Source: CAYTZN01 sp964442495 (lineage in GTDB: Bacteria > Pseudomonadota > Gammaproteobacteria > Legionellales > Legionellaceae). Taken from it: a stretch of DNA of 64,000 nt. Below the pieces are notes generated by a model. It saw only the letters and a program-made list of their open reading frames with translations, was not told the origin of the DNA and did no database searches. The DNA is taken from contig CAYTZN010000004.1 in assembly GCA_964442495.1 (NCBI GenBank), forward strand, positions 62,001 to 126,000, in the 5' to 3' direction. A program made the translations under genes and the position numbers. Shown piece by piece: positions 1 through 8,429 of the stretch (its first letter is position 1; each line of letters opens with the position of its first letter).

Positions 1-854
1 ATGGTCCTGAGTCTTCTGGTAAAACCACATTAACGTTACAAGTCATTGCTGAATGCCAAAAAAATGGTGGAACAGCAGCGTTTATTGATGCTGAGCATGC
101 ATTGGACCCAAGTTACGCTGAAAAACTAGGGGTTAAAGTTGATGAACTGCTTATTTCTCAGCCGGATACGGGTGAGCAAGCACTTGAAATTACAGACATG
201 TTGGTTCGCTCTGCTGCTGTGGATGTTGTGATCATTGACTCTGTTGCGGCCTTAACGCCTAAGGCAGAAATTGAAGGAGAGATGGGGGATACGCACGTAG
301 GATTGCAAGCGCGTCTTATGTCTCAAGCGTTACGTAAATTAACAGCCAATATTAAACGCTCTAACACGCTTGTTATTTTTATTAACCAAATTCGAATGAA
401 AATTGGTGTGATGTTTGGTAGCCCTGAAACAACCACTGGTGGTAACGCATTGAAATTTTACGCATCTGTTCGCTTGGATATTCGACGTATAGGGGCGATT
501 AAAAAAGGTGAAGAAATTCTTGGCAGTGAAACTCGCGTTAAGGTCGTGAAAAATAAAGTAGCGCCGCCTTTTAAAGTGGCTGAGTTTGATATTCTTTATA
601 ACGAGGGTATTTCAAGAGAAAGTGAGATTATTAATTTAGCCACCCAGTTAGGTCTCATCGAAAAAGCAGGGGCTTGGTATAGTTATAATCAGGAAAAAAT
701 TGGCCAAGGGAAAGAAAATGTTCGTATGTATCTCAAAGAAAACCCACAACTTGCTGCCAAATTAGAACAGCAGATAAGAACAGAATATCTGGTTAAAAAA
801 GCCGTTGCTACTCCAGCTATTCCTGAGTCGATGGCTGAAGTGATTGATGAGTAG
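1..854 (+). CDS. recA: RecA recombinase, 3' part (5' end outside window)
   Basis: The reading frame is already open at base 3 and begins with the Walker A motif GPESSGKTT, so the gene starts before the window; about 284 codons are visible. RecA is the ATP-dependent strand-exchange protein of homologous recombination and the co-protease that triggers LexA cleavage. Visible landmarks are the Walker B strand VDVVIIDSVAALTP, the L1/L2 DNA-binding loop regions (GDTHVGLQARLMSQALRK; FGSPETTTGGNALKFYAS) and the C-terminal domain ending in an acidic tail. The ATG at 102 lies inside the ATPase core and is not the start. The stop overlaps the recX start, so the two are probably cotranscribed. Identity is secure. 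Confidence 0.98.
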   Translation, partial: GPESSGKTTLTLQVIAECQKNGGTAAFIDAEHALDPSYAEKLGVKVDELLISQPDTGEQALEITDMLVRSAAVDVVIIDSVAALTPKAEIEGEMGDTHVGLQARLMSQALRKLTANIKRSNTLVIFINQIRMKIGVMFGSPETTTGGNALKFYASVRLDIRRIGAIKKGEEILGSETRVKVVKNKVAPPFKVAEFDILYNEGISRESEIINLATQLGLIEKAGAWYSYNQEKIGQGKENVRMYLKENPQLAAKLEQQIRTEYLVKKAVATPAIPESMAEVIDE

Positions 855-1281
855 TGTTTTTGAGTCTGCGATGCGCCTGCTTGCCAGGCGCGAACATGGG
901 GCACGTGAGCTCACTAATAAATTAGTACTAAAAGGTTTTTCTAGAGAGGACGTACAAGAAGCATTGATAGAATGTCAGCGTCTTGGCTTGCAAAGCGATG
1001 TGCGTTTTATTGAAAACCTAAGTCGAGCACGAATTCGGCAAGGGTATGGGCCACTTAGGATCCGTCGAGAGTTGCAGCACCTTCAGGTAGACATTGAGTT
1101 GGTTGATGATGCCTTAAGACAGGAGCAAGACAATTGGTTGTCTTACGCTATGAGCGCGTGGGAAAAAAAATATAAAAAAGAAGAGGCACTGTCTTATGCC
1201 TCTTTACAAAAGCAGAAGCAATTTTTGCTCTATCGTGGGTTCACCACGGACACTATCGCTATGATTTTTAATAACCTTTAA
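847..1281 (+). CDS. recX: RecX regulatory protein
   Basis: The 144-residue product is of normal RecX length and built of helical repeats, with family-typical segments such as SAMRLLARREHGARELTNKL, QSDVRFIENLSRARIRQGYGP and LYRGFTTDTI. RecX binds RecA filaments and limits their extension. The ATG at 847 overlaps the end of recA by 8 bases; a TTG codon at 844 is an alternative start just upstream. The overlap suggests translational coupling to recA, as is common for this pair. Confidence 0.95.
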   Translation: MSSVFESAMRLLARREHGARELTNKLVLKGFSREDVQEALIECQRLGLQSDVRFIENLSRARIRQGYGPLRIRRELQHLQVDIELVDDALRQEQDNWLSYAMSAWEKKYKKEEALSYASLQKQKQFLLYRGFTTDTIAMIFNNL

Positions 1282-1293
1282 AGTTGTAATATT

Positions 1294-3879
1294 ATGAAAA
1301 GCTCTGACATTAGAAATGCATTTATTAATTATTTTACAAAACATGGTCATCAGGCGCTACCGTCTAGCTCACTTGTGCCATCTAATGATCCTACATTATT
1401 GTTCACCAATGCTGGTATGGTGCAATTTAAAGACACTTTCTTAGGCCAGGAATCGCGCCCTTATAACCGTGCCGTCACCTCACAACGTTGTGTACGTGCT
1501 GGTGGAAAACACAATGATTTGGAGAACGTGGGTTACACGGCACGTCATCATACGTTTTTTGAGATGCTCGGTAATTTTAGTTTTGGTGATTATTTTAAAC
1601 GAGAAGCGATTGCTTATGCGTGGGAGTTTTTAACAGGCGTTTTAAGATTGCCCCCTGATCGCTTATGGATAACAGTCTATCAAGACGATGACGAAGCTGC
1701 TGATATTTGGCTGAAGGAAATGGGTGTTTCACCTGAGCGTTTTTCACGTTGTGGTGAGAAAGACAATTTTTGGTCGATGGGTGATACCGGTCCTTGTGGG
1801 CCTTGCACTGAAATTTTTTATGACCATGGCGCAGATATTCCTGGCGGGCCTCCTGGTTCTCCCGACGCTGATGGTGACCGCTATATTGAAATTTGGAATT
1901 TAGTGTTCATGCAGTTTAATCGGGATAAGGCAGGGCATCTTCATCCTTTGCCTAAGCCTTCGGTTGATACGGGCATGGGGCTTGAACGGATTGCAGCGGT
2001 GGTGCAGGGTGTTCACAATAATTATGACATTGACAGTTTCCAGCACCTTATTCGTGCCATTGCCAAGCTCTCTAAACAGGCAGACATGAACCATGCTTCA
2101 TTAAAAGTGGTCGCTGATCATATCCGAGCGTGTGCATTTTTAATTGCTGATGGGGTTGTGCCTAGCAATGAAGGCCGAGGTTATGTGTTGCGCCGTATCA
2201 TACGGCGAGCGGTGCGTCATGGAAGTAAACTGCATTTACCTACGCCTTTTTTCTGCCATTTGGTTGAACCATTGATTGCTGTTATGGGCGATGCATATCC
2301 TGAATTAATCACCTATCAAGCTCAAATTGAGCGTATTTTAGCACAAGAAGAAAATCAATTTGCCCGTACATTGGAGCAGGGGTTACGTTTGTTGCAAGAA
2401 CAAATTCAAGCCTTGAAGGGTAAGGAAATAGCAGGTGATATAGCGTTTAAACTTTATGATACCTATGGTTTTCCTCTTGATTTGACGGCAGATATTGCAC
2501 GTGAGCAGGGTTTGCATGTTGATATAGATGGGTTTAACGTCTGCATGGAACAACAACGCGCTCAATCGCAATCGGCAAGTCAGTTTAGTGTGGACTACTC
2601 TAACGCACTGCAACAACTAACCATGGTATCTACGTTTCATGGGTATGAAAAAGATCTGATGGCAAGTAAGGTGACGGCCATTTTTGCTGATGGTCAATCC
2701 GTAGATGTATTGCCTAAGGGCAGTAAAGCGGCACTTGTACTTCTGGAAACACCTTTTTATGCTGAAAGCGGCGGACAAGTGGGCGACAAAGGCGAGATTG
2801 TTGGGGAATCCTTTACGTTTCGAGTTGATGATACTCAAAAATCAGGTAATGCTATCCTGCATTATGGTGAGGTGGTGGCCGGGGAGTTGACACTAGCGGC
2901 AATTGTAACCGCTAAAATAGACATCGCGCGCCGTGATGCTATTCGCTTAAATCATACCGCAACACATTTATTGCATGCGGCTTTAAAACGAATTGTCGGT
3001 GAGCATGTTCAACAAAAAGGGTCATTGGTGGATGCTGAACGCGCACGTTTTGATTTTTCACACGCTGAAGCACTCACGTCCTCACAATTACGACAGTTAG
3101 AGGACTTGGTGAATGATAGGGTTCGTGCAAATGATGATGTGGTGACGTCTCAGATGAACATTGAGGATGCTAAAAAAAGCGGTGCTGTGGCGTTGTTTGG
3201 TGAAAAATACACGGATAGCGTGCGTGTATTGTCCTTAGGTGAATTTTCTAAAGAGTTGTGTGGTGGAACACATGCGCGCCGTACAGGTGATATTGGTTTG
3301 TTTAAAATTATAGCTGAATATGGCGTTGCAAGTGGTGTTCGCCGTATTGAACTGACAACAGGACAGCATGCCCTGCAGTGGGTGAATGAAAAAATGATGT
3401 TATTGGATGAGGTGGCGTCACAAATTAAGGCCACATCTAATAATGTTTCTGAAAAATTATCACAATTGTTGCAAGACACAAAAACACAAGAAAAAGAGTT
3501 GGCTTCTCTTAAATTGAACATGGTGATGCAATCAGGGAAAGCACTGTTGGCTGAGGTGCAGAAAATAGGTGAGGTTAATCTATTGGTGAAGCAATTCGAT
3601 AATGTTGATGGCCAAGGTTTAAGGGCATTGCTTGATCAATTAAAGTCGAGCCTTGAGTCTGCCGTGATTGTGTTGGTTTCTATTTCTGGCGCTAAAATGA
3701 ATGTTGTCGCGGGGGTCAGTAAAAATATTCTGGGCCAGGTGCCCAGTGCGGCCATGCTCGTAAAACATTTATGCGGTAAAGGGGGGGGGCGTGAGGACAT
3801 GGCCCAAGGCGGCGGGGCTGTTCCTGATGATTTGAAAAATAAATTATTAGACATCGTGTCCATGATTACAGCGCCTTAA
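1294..3879 (+). CDS. alaS: Alanine--tRNA ligase
   Basis: The 861-residue protein has the full class II alanyl-tRNA synthetase architecture. An N-terminal catalytic domain carries motif 1 around SQRCVRAGGKHNDLENVGYT and the TARHHTFFEMLGNFSFGDYF segment. An editing domain has zinc ligands HTATH and CGGTH. The C-terminal region has a coiled coil and a glycine-rich end. It charges tRNA-Ala and clears Ser/Gly mischarging. It begins 12 bases after recX, so a recA-recX-alaS transcript is likely, as in many gammaproteobacteria. Length is normal and no lesion was seen. Confidence 0.98.
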   Translation: MKSSDIRNAFINYFTKHGHQALPSSSLVPSNDPTLLFTNAGMVQFKDTFLGQESRPYNRAVTSQRCVRAGGKHNDLENVGYTARHHTFFEMLGNFSFGDYFKREAIAYAWEFLTGVLRLPPDRLWITVYQDDDEAADIWLKEMGVSPERFSRCGEKDNFWSMGDTGPCGPCTEIFYDHGADIPGGPPGSPDADGDRYIEIWNLVFMQFNRDKAGHLHPLPKPSVDTGMGLERIAAVVQGVHNNYDIDSFQHLIRAIAKLSKQADMNHASLKVVADHIRACAFLIADGVVPSNEGRGYVLRRIIRRAVRHGSKLHLPTPFFCHLVEPLIAVMGDAYPELITYQAQIERILAQEENQFARTLEQGLRLLQEQIQALKGKEIAGDIAFKLYDTYGFPLDLTADIAREQGLHVDIDGFNVCMEQQRAQSQSASQFSVDYSNALQQLTMVSTFHGYEKDLMASKVTAIFADGQSVDVLPKGSKAALVLLETPFYAESGGQVGDKGEIVGESFTFRVDDTQKSGNAILHYGEVVAGELTLAAIVTAKIDIARRDAIRLNHTATHLLHAALKRIVGEHVQQKGSLVDAERARFDFSHAEALTSSQLRQLEDLVNDRVRANDDVVTSQMNIEDAKKSGAVALFGEKYTDSVRVLSLGEFSKELCGGTHARRTGDIGLFKIIAEYGVASGVRRIELTTGQHALQWVNEKMMLLDEVASQIKATSNNVSEKLSQLLQDTKTQEKELASLKLNMVMQSGKALLAEVQKIGEVNLLVKQFDNVDGQGLRALLDQLKSSLESAVIVLVSISGAKMNVVAGVSKNILGQVPSAAMLVKHLCGKGGGREDMAQGGGAVPDDLKNKLLDIVSMITAP

Positions 3880-3941
3880 CTACCTTTTTTGGGGGGATGC
3901 TTGTTCAGGTCCCTCCCATCTACAATTTCGTTCAGTTCTTT

Positions 3942-4160
3942 ACGTCATCCCGAGCGAAGCGAGGGATCTCCTGGCAGTGGCACCGTTTAAAACATATAAA
4001 TGGGTATAAATTATTCCATTCAGGATGGAATGCATTAAGAAGGGTATTCGTTTTTTTCCGTGACTATCCTTTATCCGTTTCTTTCGTTTAATCGCAATAA
4101 CCATGTTGTCACATGCTTCGTACTATCCCCGGAAATCTCTCGCTTCGCTCGGGATGACGT
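3942..4160. repeat. Inverted repeat pair of 28 bp spanning 219 bp (possible MITE) in the 3880-4233 gap
   Basis: The left arm at 3942-3969 (starting ACGTCATCCCGAGCGAAGCG) is the reverse complement of 4133-4160 with two mismatches. Each arm is itself partly palindromic (CGAGCGAAGCGAG). The interior also has a small palindrome, TTCCATTCAGGATGGAA. This is the only structure I can see in the 354-base gap after alaS. Arms of this type (TCATCCCGAGCGAAGCGAGGGAT) occur as dispersed repeats in many genomes. A 64-codon reading frame through it is a by-product of the repeat. Confidence 0.7.
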
Positions 4161-4233
4161 GGGTTAAAAAAGGAGGCCATAAAGACTATAAAGAATCATT
4201 ATGATATATTTTTGAGCCAATAGTTGATGTATA

Positions 4234-5250
4234 ATGAAAGCGTTAACCATTTGGAATAAAAAAATGTCAATTGAAAAAGAACTGGAGCGGGGACTTAAAC
4301 TTCAAAGTGGTGATATTTTGATTCTTGAGACGCCTTGTGATGATTCTTCTGAAGGTGAATATTTTCCCGTTAAGATAAAAAACATTCAACCAATCCATAC
4401 AATGCTTTGGATACAGGGTAATGCTCATCCCGTAGCCCATTCAGTGAGAACAGGATTTAATTTACCTGGCGTTCGGCTTACAAAATTACCCTCTGGAAAT
4501 GGTCAGGTTTTTAGGTATAAAGATTCATCATTAATGATGGACGCCGCTAATATTCTTAGAAACTGGGCGTTAACGACACAGTACTATTCAAAAGAAGACT
4601 ATCTAAAAACATATCCCTCTAAATATTGGCCAGATAGACACAAAAAAGATTTGAGTAATTTCTTTTCAAATGAAAAAGCAAAAATAAGCGGACCTTCTAC
4701 TCCTTATTTAGAGCCAAGAGCTACATATGATTTAATGGACTTAGCAAGAGATCCCAAACGATTATTGATGGGTGATGAAGGGTTACGGCGGGCAATTAAA
4801 TTTGCAAGTCGCAGAAATACCACGAGTCCGGAGTCTTTTAGTAAAGGGCAGCGTTGCACAGCAACATTAGTAGCTGCTTATCAAGCGGCTATTTTGGCGC
4901 CCATTGTTAAATTAGGTGGAAAAATAACGCATCCTTTTAAACAATATAAAGGTAAAGCTTTTGAAGAGTATGCCGATGACGTGCTTATTGAAGGGTGGAG
5001 AGATACTGATATTGGAAAAAAACTTCTGCAGGCTAGAGCAGATGGGGACTACGTGCCTTTGTTTACGAAAGCTTTTGCTGTAGACCAACGTTATGTCACG
5101 CCTAATTTTCTTTATAAAGCCATGCACAGTAGTGACGAGTATTCGATGGTTGGACAATTTAGTTACTTTGATAAAAAATTAGAAATGGTAGCAAACCCAG
5201 AACTGTCCGGAAAAGAGTCTATCGATACGGCTCCGGCTAAACGAATTTAA
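4234..5250 (+). CDS. Candidate permuted papain-like (NlpC/P60-type) protein, possible Dot/Icm effector
   Basis: No close family was recognised for this 338-residue soluble protein, which has no signal peptide or membrane segment. The N-terminal GDILILETP segment followed by IHTMLWIQGN (His55) and an AHSVRTGF strand resembles the His side of permuted NlpC/P60-like amidases. GQRCTATLVAAYQAA places a cysteine (Cys208) at the head of a helix, as expected for the permuted nucleophile. A domain of unknown role follows. The gene stands alone among repeats and small accessory genes. Start could be ATG 4234 or ATG 4264; the second has a weak GGA upstream. The fold is inferred from the motif pattern only, and the effector idea rests on genome context. 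Confidence 0.6.
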   Translation: MKALTIWNKKMSIEKELERGLKLQSGDILILETPCDDSSEGEYFPVKIKNIQPIHTMLWIQGNAHPVAHSVRTGFNLPGVRLTKLPSGNGQVFRYKDSSLMMDAANILRNWALTTQYYSKEDYLKTYPSKYWPDRHKKDLSNFFSNEKAKISGPSTPYLEPRATYDLMDLARDPKRLLMGDEGLRRAIKFASRRNTTSPESFSKGQRCTATLVAAYQAAILAPIVKLGGKITHPFKQYKGKAFEEYADDVLIEGWRDTDIGKKLLQARADGDYVPLFTKAFAVDQRYVTPNFLYKAMHSSDEYSMVGQFSYFDKKLEMVANPELSGKESIDTAPAKRI

Positions 5251-5383
5251 ATCATGATTATAAGACCACATAGCCTATTTTTCGCGCTTTATGCGCGGTA
5301 TTCAAGTGATAACGTGCATAAAGCAAGGTACGTGGGCGAGCACTAGGTTGTTTTTGCTTAAAGATTAGCTTCGTTTAGCTTGG
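5251..5383 (-). mobile_element. Degenerate MITE copy (third member of the family at 7527 and 35110)
   Basis: Read on the plus strand, this stretch matches the reverse complement of the element at 7527-7685. Shared landmarks in the same order are GCTTTATGCG followed by GG.ATTC.AGT, then AAGGTACG, then CTTAAAGATTAGCTTCGTTTA at the right edge. The end sequence is too eroded to define termini. It fills most of the gap between the 4234 gene and the small membrane protein. Confidence 0.5.
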
Positions 5384-5449
5384 TTTGGATGCCTAATCTT
5401 TTGCAATATAAATGCTATAATTATAAAGTGAGCACTGATAAGGATATTT

Positions 5450-5647
5450 ATGCACGACTTACTTAATTTATTTGCCAACATTATTGTTTTTGGATTAGTG
5501 TTGTGGTTGGTGACCGTGTTTATTCCACTGCCCATGGCTATTAAAAGCTTGTTGAATATTCTAGTTATCATTGTTTTAATATTATATGTATTACAATTTT
5601 TCGGTATTATTTATACTGTTGTTCCCATGTATCGAATTCTTCGGTAA
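5450..5647 (+). CDS. Small two-helix membrane protein (Thivi_2564-like)
   Basis: The 65-residue hydrophobic protein has two predicted membrane helices, roughly residues 5-27 and 32-58, joined by the short segment PLPMAIKSL. The pattern of N-terminal helix, LWLV..FIPLP..IK.LLNI and second helix matches the small uncharacterised proteins labelled Thivi_2564 family. A Shine-Dalgarno-like AAGGA lies 8 bases before the ATG. Function is unknown and no partner is evident nearby. Confidence 0.65.
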   Translation: MHDLLNLFANIIVFGLVLWLVTVFIPLPMAIKSLLNILVIIVLILYVLQFFGIIYTVVPMYRILR

Positions 5648-5787
5648 GGCGATTTTTTTTAATGGGAAAAGCGGTAGGTGGAGCAATATTCAAGGGTATG
5701 ATACGACCGGTCGTTTAGACGTAATAACACCGTGTTTGCTATGACGAGCGCCAGTATATAACCCTTTTGATGGCCCAGAGGTGTAAC

Positions 5788-6018
5788 ATGAAACGAACCG
5801 TTCTTTTCTCCTTATTTGCGAGCCTTCCCTTGCTTCTTAACGCCGCTGATATTCCAGAGGTGGTTATTGATGATAATCAAGATAACCAATTGATGTGTGT
5901 TACGCGCGCGGCAAATGATTGTATTAGTACGGTCTGTCCTAATTCATCGGATATAAATTGCCCTGATAATTGTCAAGTCGACGCTCAAACTAAGTGCGAA
6001 GAGTTGTCGGAAGAATAA
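5788..6018 (+). CDS. Small secreted cysteine-rich protein
   Basis: From ATG 5788, preceded by AGAGGTG at good spacing, the product is 76 residues. It has a clear signal peptide (MKRTVLFSLFASLPLLLNA) and a mature part of about 57 residues containing six cysteines, a composition suited to disulfide bonding in the periplasm or outside. TTG 5767 and ATG 5770 upstream in frame lack a ribosome site. No family was recognised. It sits between the small membrane protein and fliA in the same orientation. Confidence 0.6.
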   Translation: MKRTVLFSLFASLPLLLNAADIPEVVIDDNQDNQLMCVTRAANDCISTVCPNSSDINCPDNCQVDAQTKCEELSEE

Positions 6019-6219
6019 TCATCTTTGGGCCTGTATGCATGGGTTATGTCTTATATTAATAATCAGCTCTAACTGCCTCCCTCATGCCCGCTGCTCTGCG
6101 ACATCCCTGTTTCTTATCGGGGTTTTAAAGAACCATTGATTCAAGGACGCGAATGTTTGATACTGTATGAATACACCTGTTTTTTCCCTTCTTAAGTGAC
6201 GACAAACAAGGAGACAGTC

Positions 6220-6948
6220 TTGGATGCTTTGGCTATGCAAGGCAAAGTGAATCAACAAACGCAGGAGGCGTTAGTCAAAACCCATGCGCTTTTAGTGAAA
6301 CGTATCGCCCATCATTTGTTGGGGCGTTTGCCGCATTCCATTCAGCTTGACGATTTAATACAAGCAGGCATGTTAGGGTTATTAGAGGCCGTGCGGCATT
6401 ATGACGACACGAAAGGGGCCTCTTTTGAAACGTATGCAGGTATTCGTATTCGTGGCCACATGCTCGATGAAGTCCGGCGTAATGATTGGGTTCCGCGGTC
6501 TGTTTATCGAAATGCACGCATGGTCTCTGCTGCAGTAAAAATTGTTGAAAATCGTTTAGGACGTGATGCAAAAGATCAAGAGGTTGCTGAGGAATTGGGT
6601 ATTAATCTCACGGAGTATCATGAGATGTTAAATGATTCAGTCGGGGCTCATTTGTACGGGTTTGACGATTTAGGCGTTACCGATGATCTTTTAAAAGATG
6701 AGAGTTTAAGTGTTTCTACAGAGCCTCATGTGCATGCGCTTCGTGCGGACATGCGAACGCATCTATCTCAAATTATTGATGGCCTGCCTAAAACAGAGCG
6801 CTTGGTGCTTTCACTGTACTACGAGCAAGATTTGAATTTAAAAGAAATAGGCGATGTACTTGGCGTTAGCGAGTCACGCGTCTCTCAAATTCATAGCCAA
6901 GCGACTCATCGTATTAAATCACGTCTACCGGAGCAGTTTCACGGATAA
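6220..6948 (+). CDS. fliA: Flagellar sigma factor FliA (sigma-28)
   Basis: This is a compact sigma-70-family factor with region 2 (LVKRIAHHLLGRLP, LDDLIQAGMLGLLEAVRHYD, FETYAGIRIRGHMLDEVR), region 3, and region 4 ending GVSESRVSQIHSQATHRIKSRL. This combination is diagnostic of FliA, which directs transcription of late flagellar and motility genes. The best start is TTG 6220: AAGGAG lies 6 bases upstream, giving 242 residues, close to the usual 238-240. The in-frame GTG at 6196 lacks a ribosome site. Usually fliA sits with flhF, fleN and motAB; none of these is nearby. Confidence 0.93.
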   Translation: MDALAMQGKVNQQTQEALVKTHALLVKRIAHHLLGRLPHSIQLDDLIQAGMLGLLEAVRHYDDTKGASFETYAGIRIRGHMLDEVRRNDWVPRSVYRNARMVSAAVKIVENRLGRDAKDQEVAEELGINLTEYHEMLNDSVGAHLYGFDDLGVTDDLLKDESLSVSTEPHVHALRADMRTHLSQIIDGLPKTERLVLSLYYEQDLNLKEIGDVLGVSESRVSQIHSQATHRIKSRLPEQFHG

Positions 6949-7057
6949 TATGCTAGGTTCACTGTCATTCTGCCTATGGAGTTTTGGTCATTTGAACAGT
7001 AATTATAAAATCAATTCATAATAAATTATTAGTCATTATGTTTGTATTTCATGCGCC

Positions 7058-7168
7058 ATGTCATCTATAAATGAGAAAGATAATGATGTGAAATTAGATT
7101 TTAAAGACATGGCTACCCATTTTGAAACCTGCCTTAATCAAAAAATGAACCTAGCTACACTCCCTTAA
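7058..7168 (+). CDS. Possible 36-residue ORF in the 6949-7286 gap
   Basis: ATG 7058 opens a 36-codon frame with a protein-like charged composition (MSSINEKDNDVKLDFKDMAT at its start) ending at TAA 7168. There is no clear ribosome site and no recognisable family, so it may be the remnant of a longer gene. Apart from this and the hairpin at 7217, I see nothing in the 338-base gap. Confidence 0.2.
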   Translation: MSSINEKDNDVKLDFKDMATHFETCLNQKMNLATLP

Positions 7169-7216
7169 GCCGACCCCAGGGCCCCCAATAATGACTATTT
7201 AAAAAGAAACCAAGAA

Positions 7217-7245
7217 TTCTGGAACAATGTTAGCTTGTTCCAGAA
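7217..7245 (-). terminator. Hairpin downstream of the small lipoprotein gene
   Basis: A perfect 11-bp stem (TTCTGGAACAA / TTGTTCCAGAA) with a 7-base loop lies about 40 bases past the stop of the minus-strand lipoprotein gene. It is followed on that strand by a T-rich stretch after a few bases. It could serve as a terminator, though the T-run is not immediately adjacent. Confidence 0.45.
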
Positions 7246-7286
7246 CTTAGGAGTAACTATCATACGGTTATCAGCAAATGCCTTCT

Positions 7287-7448
7287 TTACCACGATCCAC
7301 AACTATTGCAACTGTTGCAGCCTGAGCAGGTTGTTGTGCTAAACAAAGAATAATTACTGAAACCAGAATCACAACCACCGTTACAAGCACAGCTCGATAA
7401 ACAAAGGGTTGATCCAAAAAAAATAATTGAGAAAAGTATTTTTTTCAT
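7287..7448 (-). CDS. Small cysteine-rich lipoprotein
   Basis: Starting at the ATG at 7448 (AAGGA upstream), the product is 53 residues. A hydrophobic signal ends in a lipobox LSSC, with Cys20 as the lipidation site. The mature part is short and dominated by Cys, Ser, Gly and Asn, ending CSGCNSCNSCGSW. It is presumably an outer-membrane or periplasmic lipoprotein of unknown role; the repeated C-N-S-C could bind metal, which is speculation. An upstream in-frame ATG at 7484 would precede the signal and is disfavoured. Confidence 0.6.
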   Translation of the reverse strand: MKKILFSIIFFGSTLCLSSCACNGGCDSGFSNYSLFSTTTCSGCNSCNSCGSW

Positions 7449-7526
7449 GGTAGCGTCCTTGCGCAAGTCATGTGTATTTATCATACAACAAGATTCGCAT
7501 ATTTACAAATTAGACTACTATCTTGT

Positions 7527-7685
7527 CAGGGTAAACGCATCTAAGATTTAAGTACAAATAGCATCGTACCTGCCTACCGTGCGTTATGCATGGCGCCCAT
7601 GGGATCTCGTGTCAAGAGCGTACTGGAATCCTCGCATAAAGCCCGGAACGCAGGCGCTTTGATTTTATAATGCGTGTTTACCCTG
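7527..7685. mobile_element. MITE with ISAs1-like ends, 159 bp
   Basis: The left end CAGGGTAAACGCATCTAA and the reverse complement of the right end, CAGGGTAAACACGCATTATA, form imperfect terminal inverted repeats. The left end is almost identical to the end of the complete ISAs1-family element at 33869 (CACGGTAAACGCATCTAA). Flanks ACTATCTTGT (7517-7526) and GCTATATTGT (7686-7695) agree at 8 of 10 positions, as for an old 10-bp target duplication. There is no coding capacity. A diverged sister copy lies at 35110-35273. Most of the 7449-7702 gap is this element. Confidence 0.7.
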
Positions 7686-7702
7686 GCTATATTGTTTTAA
7701 AA

Positions 7703-8416
7703 TTATTTATTTTGTATTGGGTAATGGAGGAAATTCATGAACCATTGTGCAATCAGCGCATCATCTTTTGTCTGTTCTAGGGATTTTAATCCTTCTTCAT
7801 AACAGTGCGATGCCAACATATTTTGGCGATCCATAATCAGTGCTTCAGAATAAGCTTTACTGAACTCAGGGTGACCTTGAATAGTGAGAGAGTTTTCAAT
7901 TTGCATCATATAAAACGGGCAGAAATCACTTCCGGCAAGAGCTTCAGCACCCTCAGGTAACTCTATCACTTGGTCTTGGTGGCTGACCAATAGATTAAAA
8001 TGCTCTTGGTTTGGCGTCATCCATGGTTTTTTTTGCAGAAGTTTATTATGGGACATTCCAACACCCCAGCCTTTAGGAGATTTTATAACTTTGCCGCCCA
8101 GTGCTTTAGCGATTAATTGATGGCCAAAGCAAATACCTAGCACCTTTTTTTGTGCCGCATGAAGTTTTTTTACAAACGTTTCGAGTGTGTTTATCCAAGG
8201 TAAAGAATCATTGACCCCATGACGGCTACCGGTAATCAAATACGCATCACAGGAATCTATATGTTCTGGCAACTCTGAGGCTTTGGCATTGTAAAGGGTA
8301 AATGTTAAGTTCGGGTCGACTTGTTTTAAGAAGGCACTAAACATTGCTGGGTAGTCGCCATGCTGCGATACAAATTTCTCTAGGACGTTATCACACTGTA
8401 AAATGCCAATGTTCAT
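7703..8416 (-). CDS. Class I glutamine amidotransferase-like hydrolase (putative gamma-glutamyl amide hydrolase)
   Basis: The 237-residue protein is a stand-alone class I (GMP-synthase-type) amidotransferase domain. It has the nucleophile elbow KVLGICFGHQLIAKALGG and the His/Glu pair in QGHPEFS. It is the last gene of a four-gene minus-strand operon, 13 bases after the alcohol dehydrogenase. In gamma-glutamylation pathways the last step is release of glutamate by an amidotransferase-fold hydrolase (PuuD in Escherichia coli), and I infer that role here. It is not a close PuuD relative, since that elbow differs. ATG 8416 has AGGA upstream; an in-frame start at 8440 would overlap the preceding gene. 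Confidence 0.8.
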   Translation of the reverse strand: MNIGILQCDNVLEKFVSQHGDYPAMFSAFLKQVDPNLTFTLYNAKASELPEHIDSCDAYLITGSRHGVNDSLPWINTLETFVKKLHAAQKKVLGICFGHQLIAKALGGKVIKSPKGWGVGMSHNKLLQKKPWMTPNQEHFNLLVSHQDQVIELPEGAEALAGSDFCPFYMMQIENSLTIQGHPEFSKAYSEALIMDRQNMLASHCYEEGLKSLEQTKDDALIAQWFMNFLHYPIQNK

Positions 8417-8429
8417 TAGATAATTCCTG

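Noticed and set aside
102..854. recA starting at the ATG at 102
   Set aside because: The frame is open to base 3 and encodes the Walker A motif upstream, so the true start is outside the window.
3897..4091. 64-codon plus-strand reading frame after alaS
   Set aside because: It runs through the CGAGCGAAGCGAG repeat and gives the SSRAKRGIS translation that such repeats produce; no ribosome site or family.
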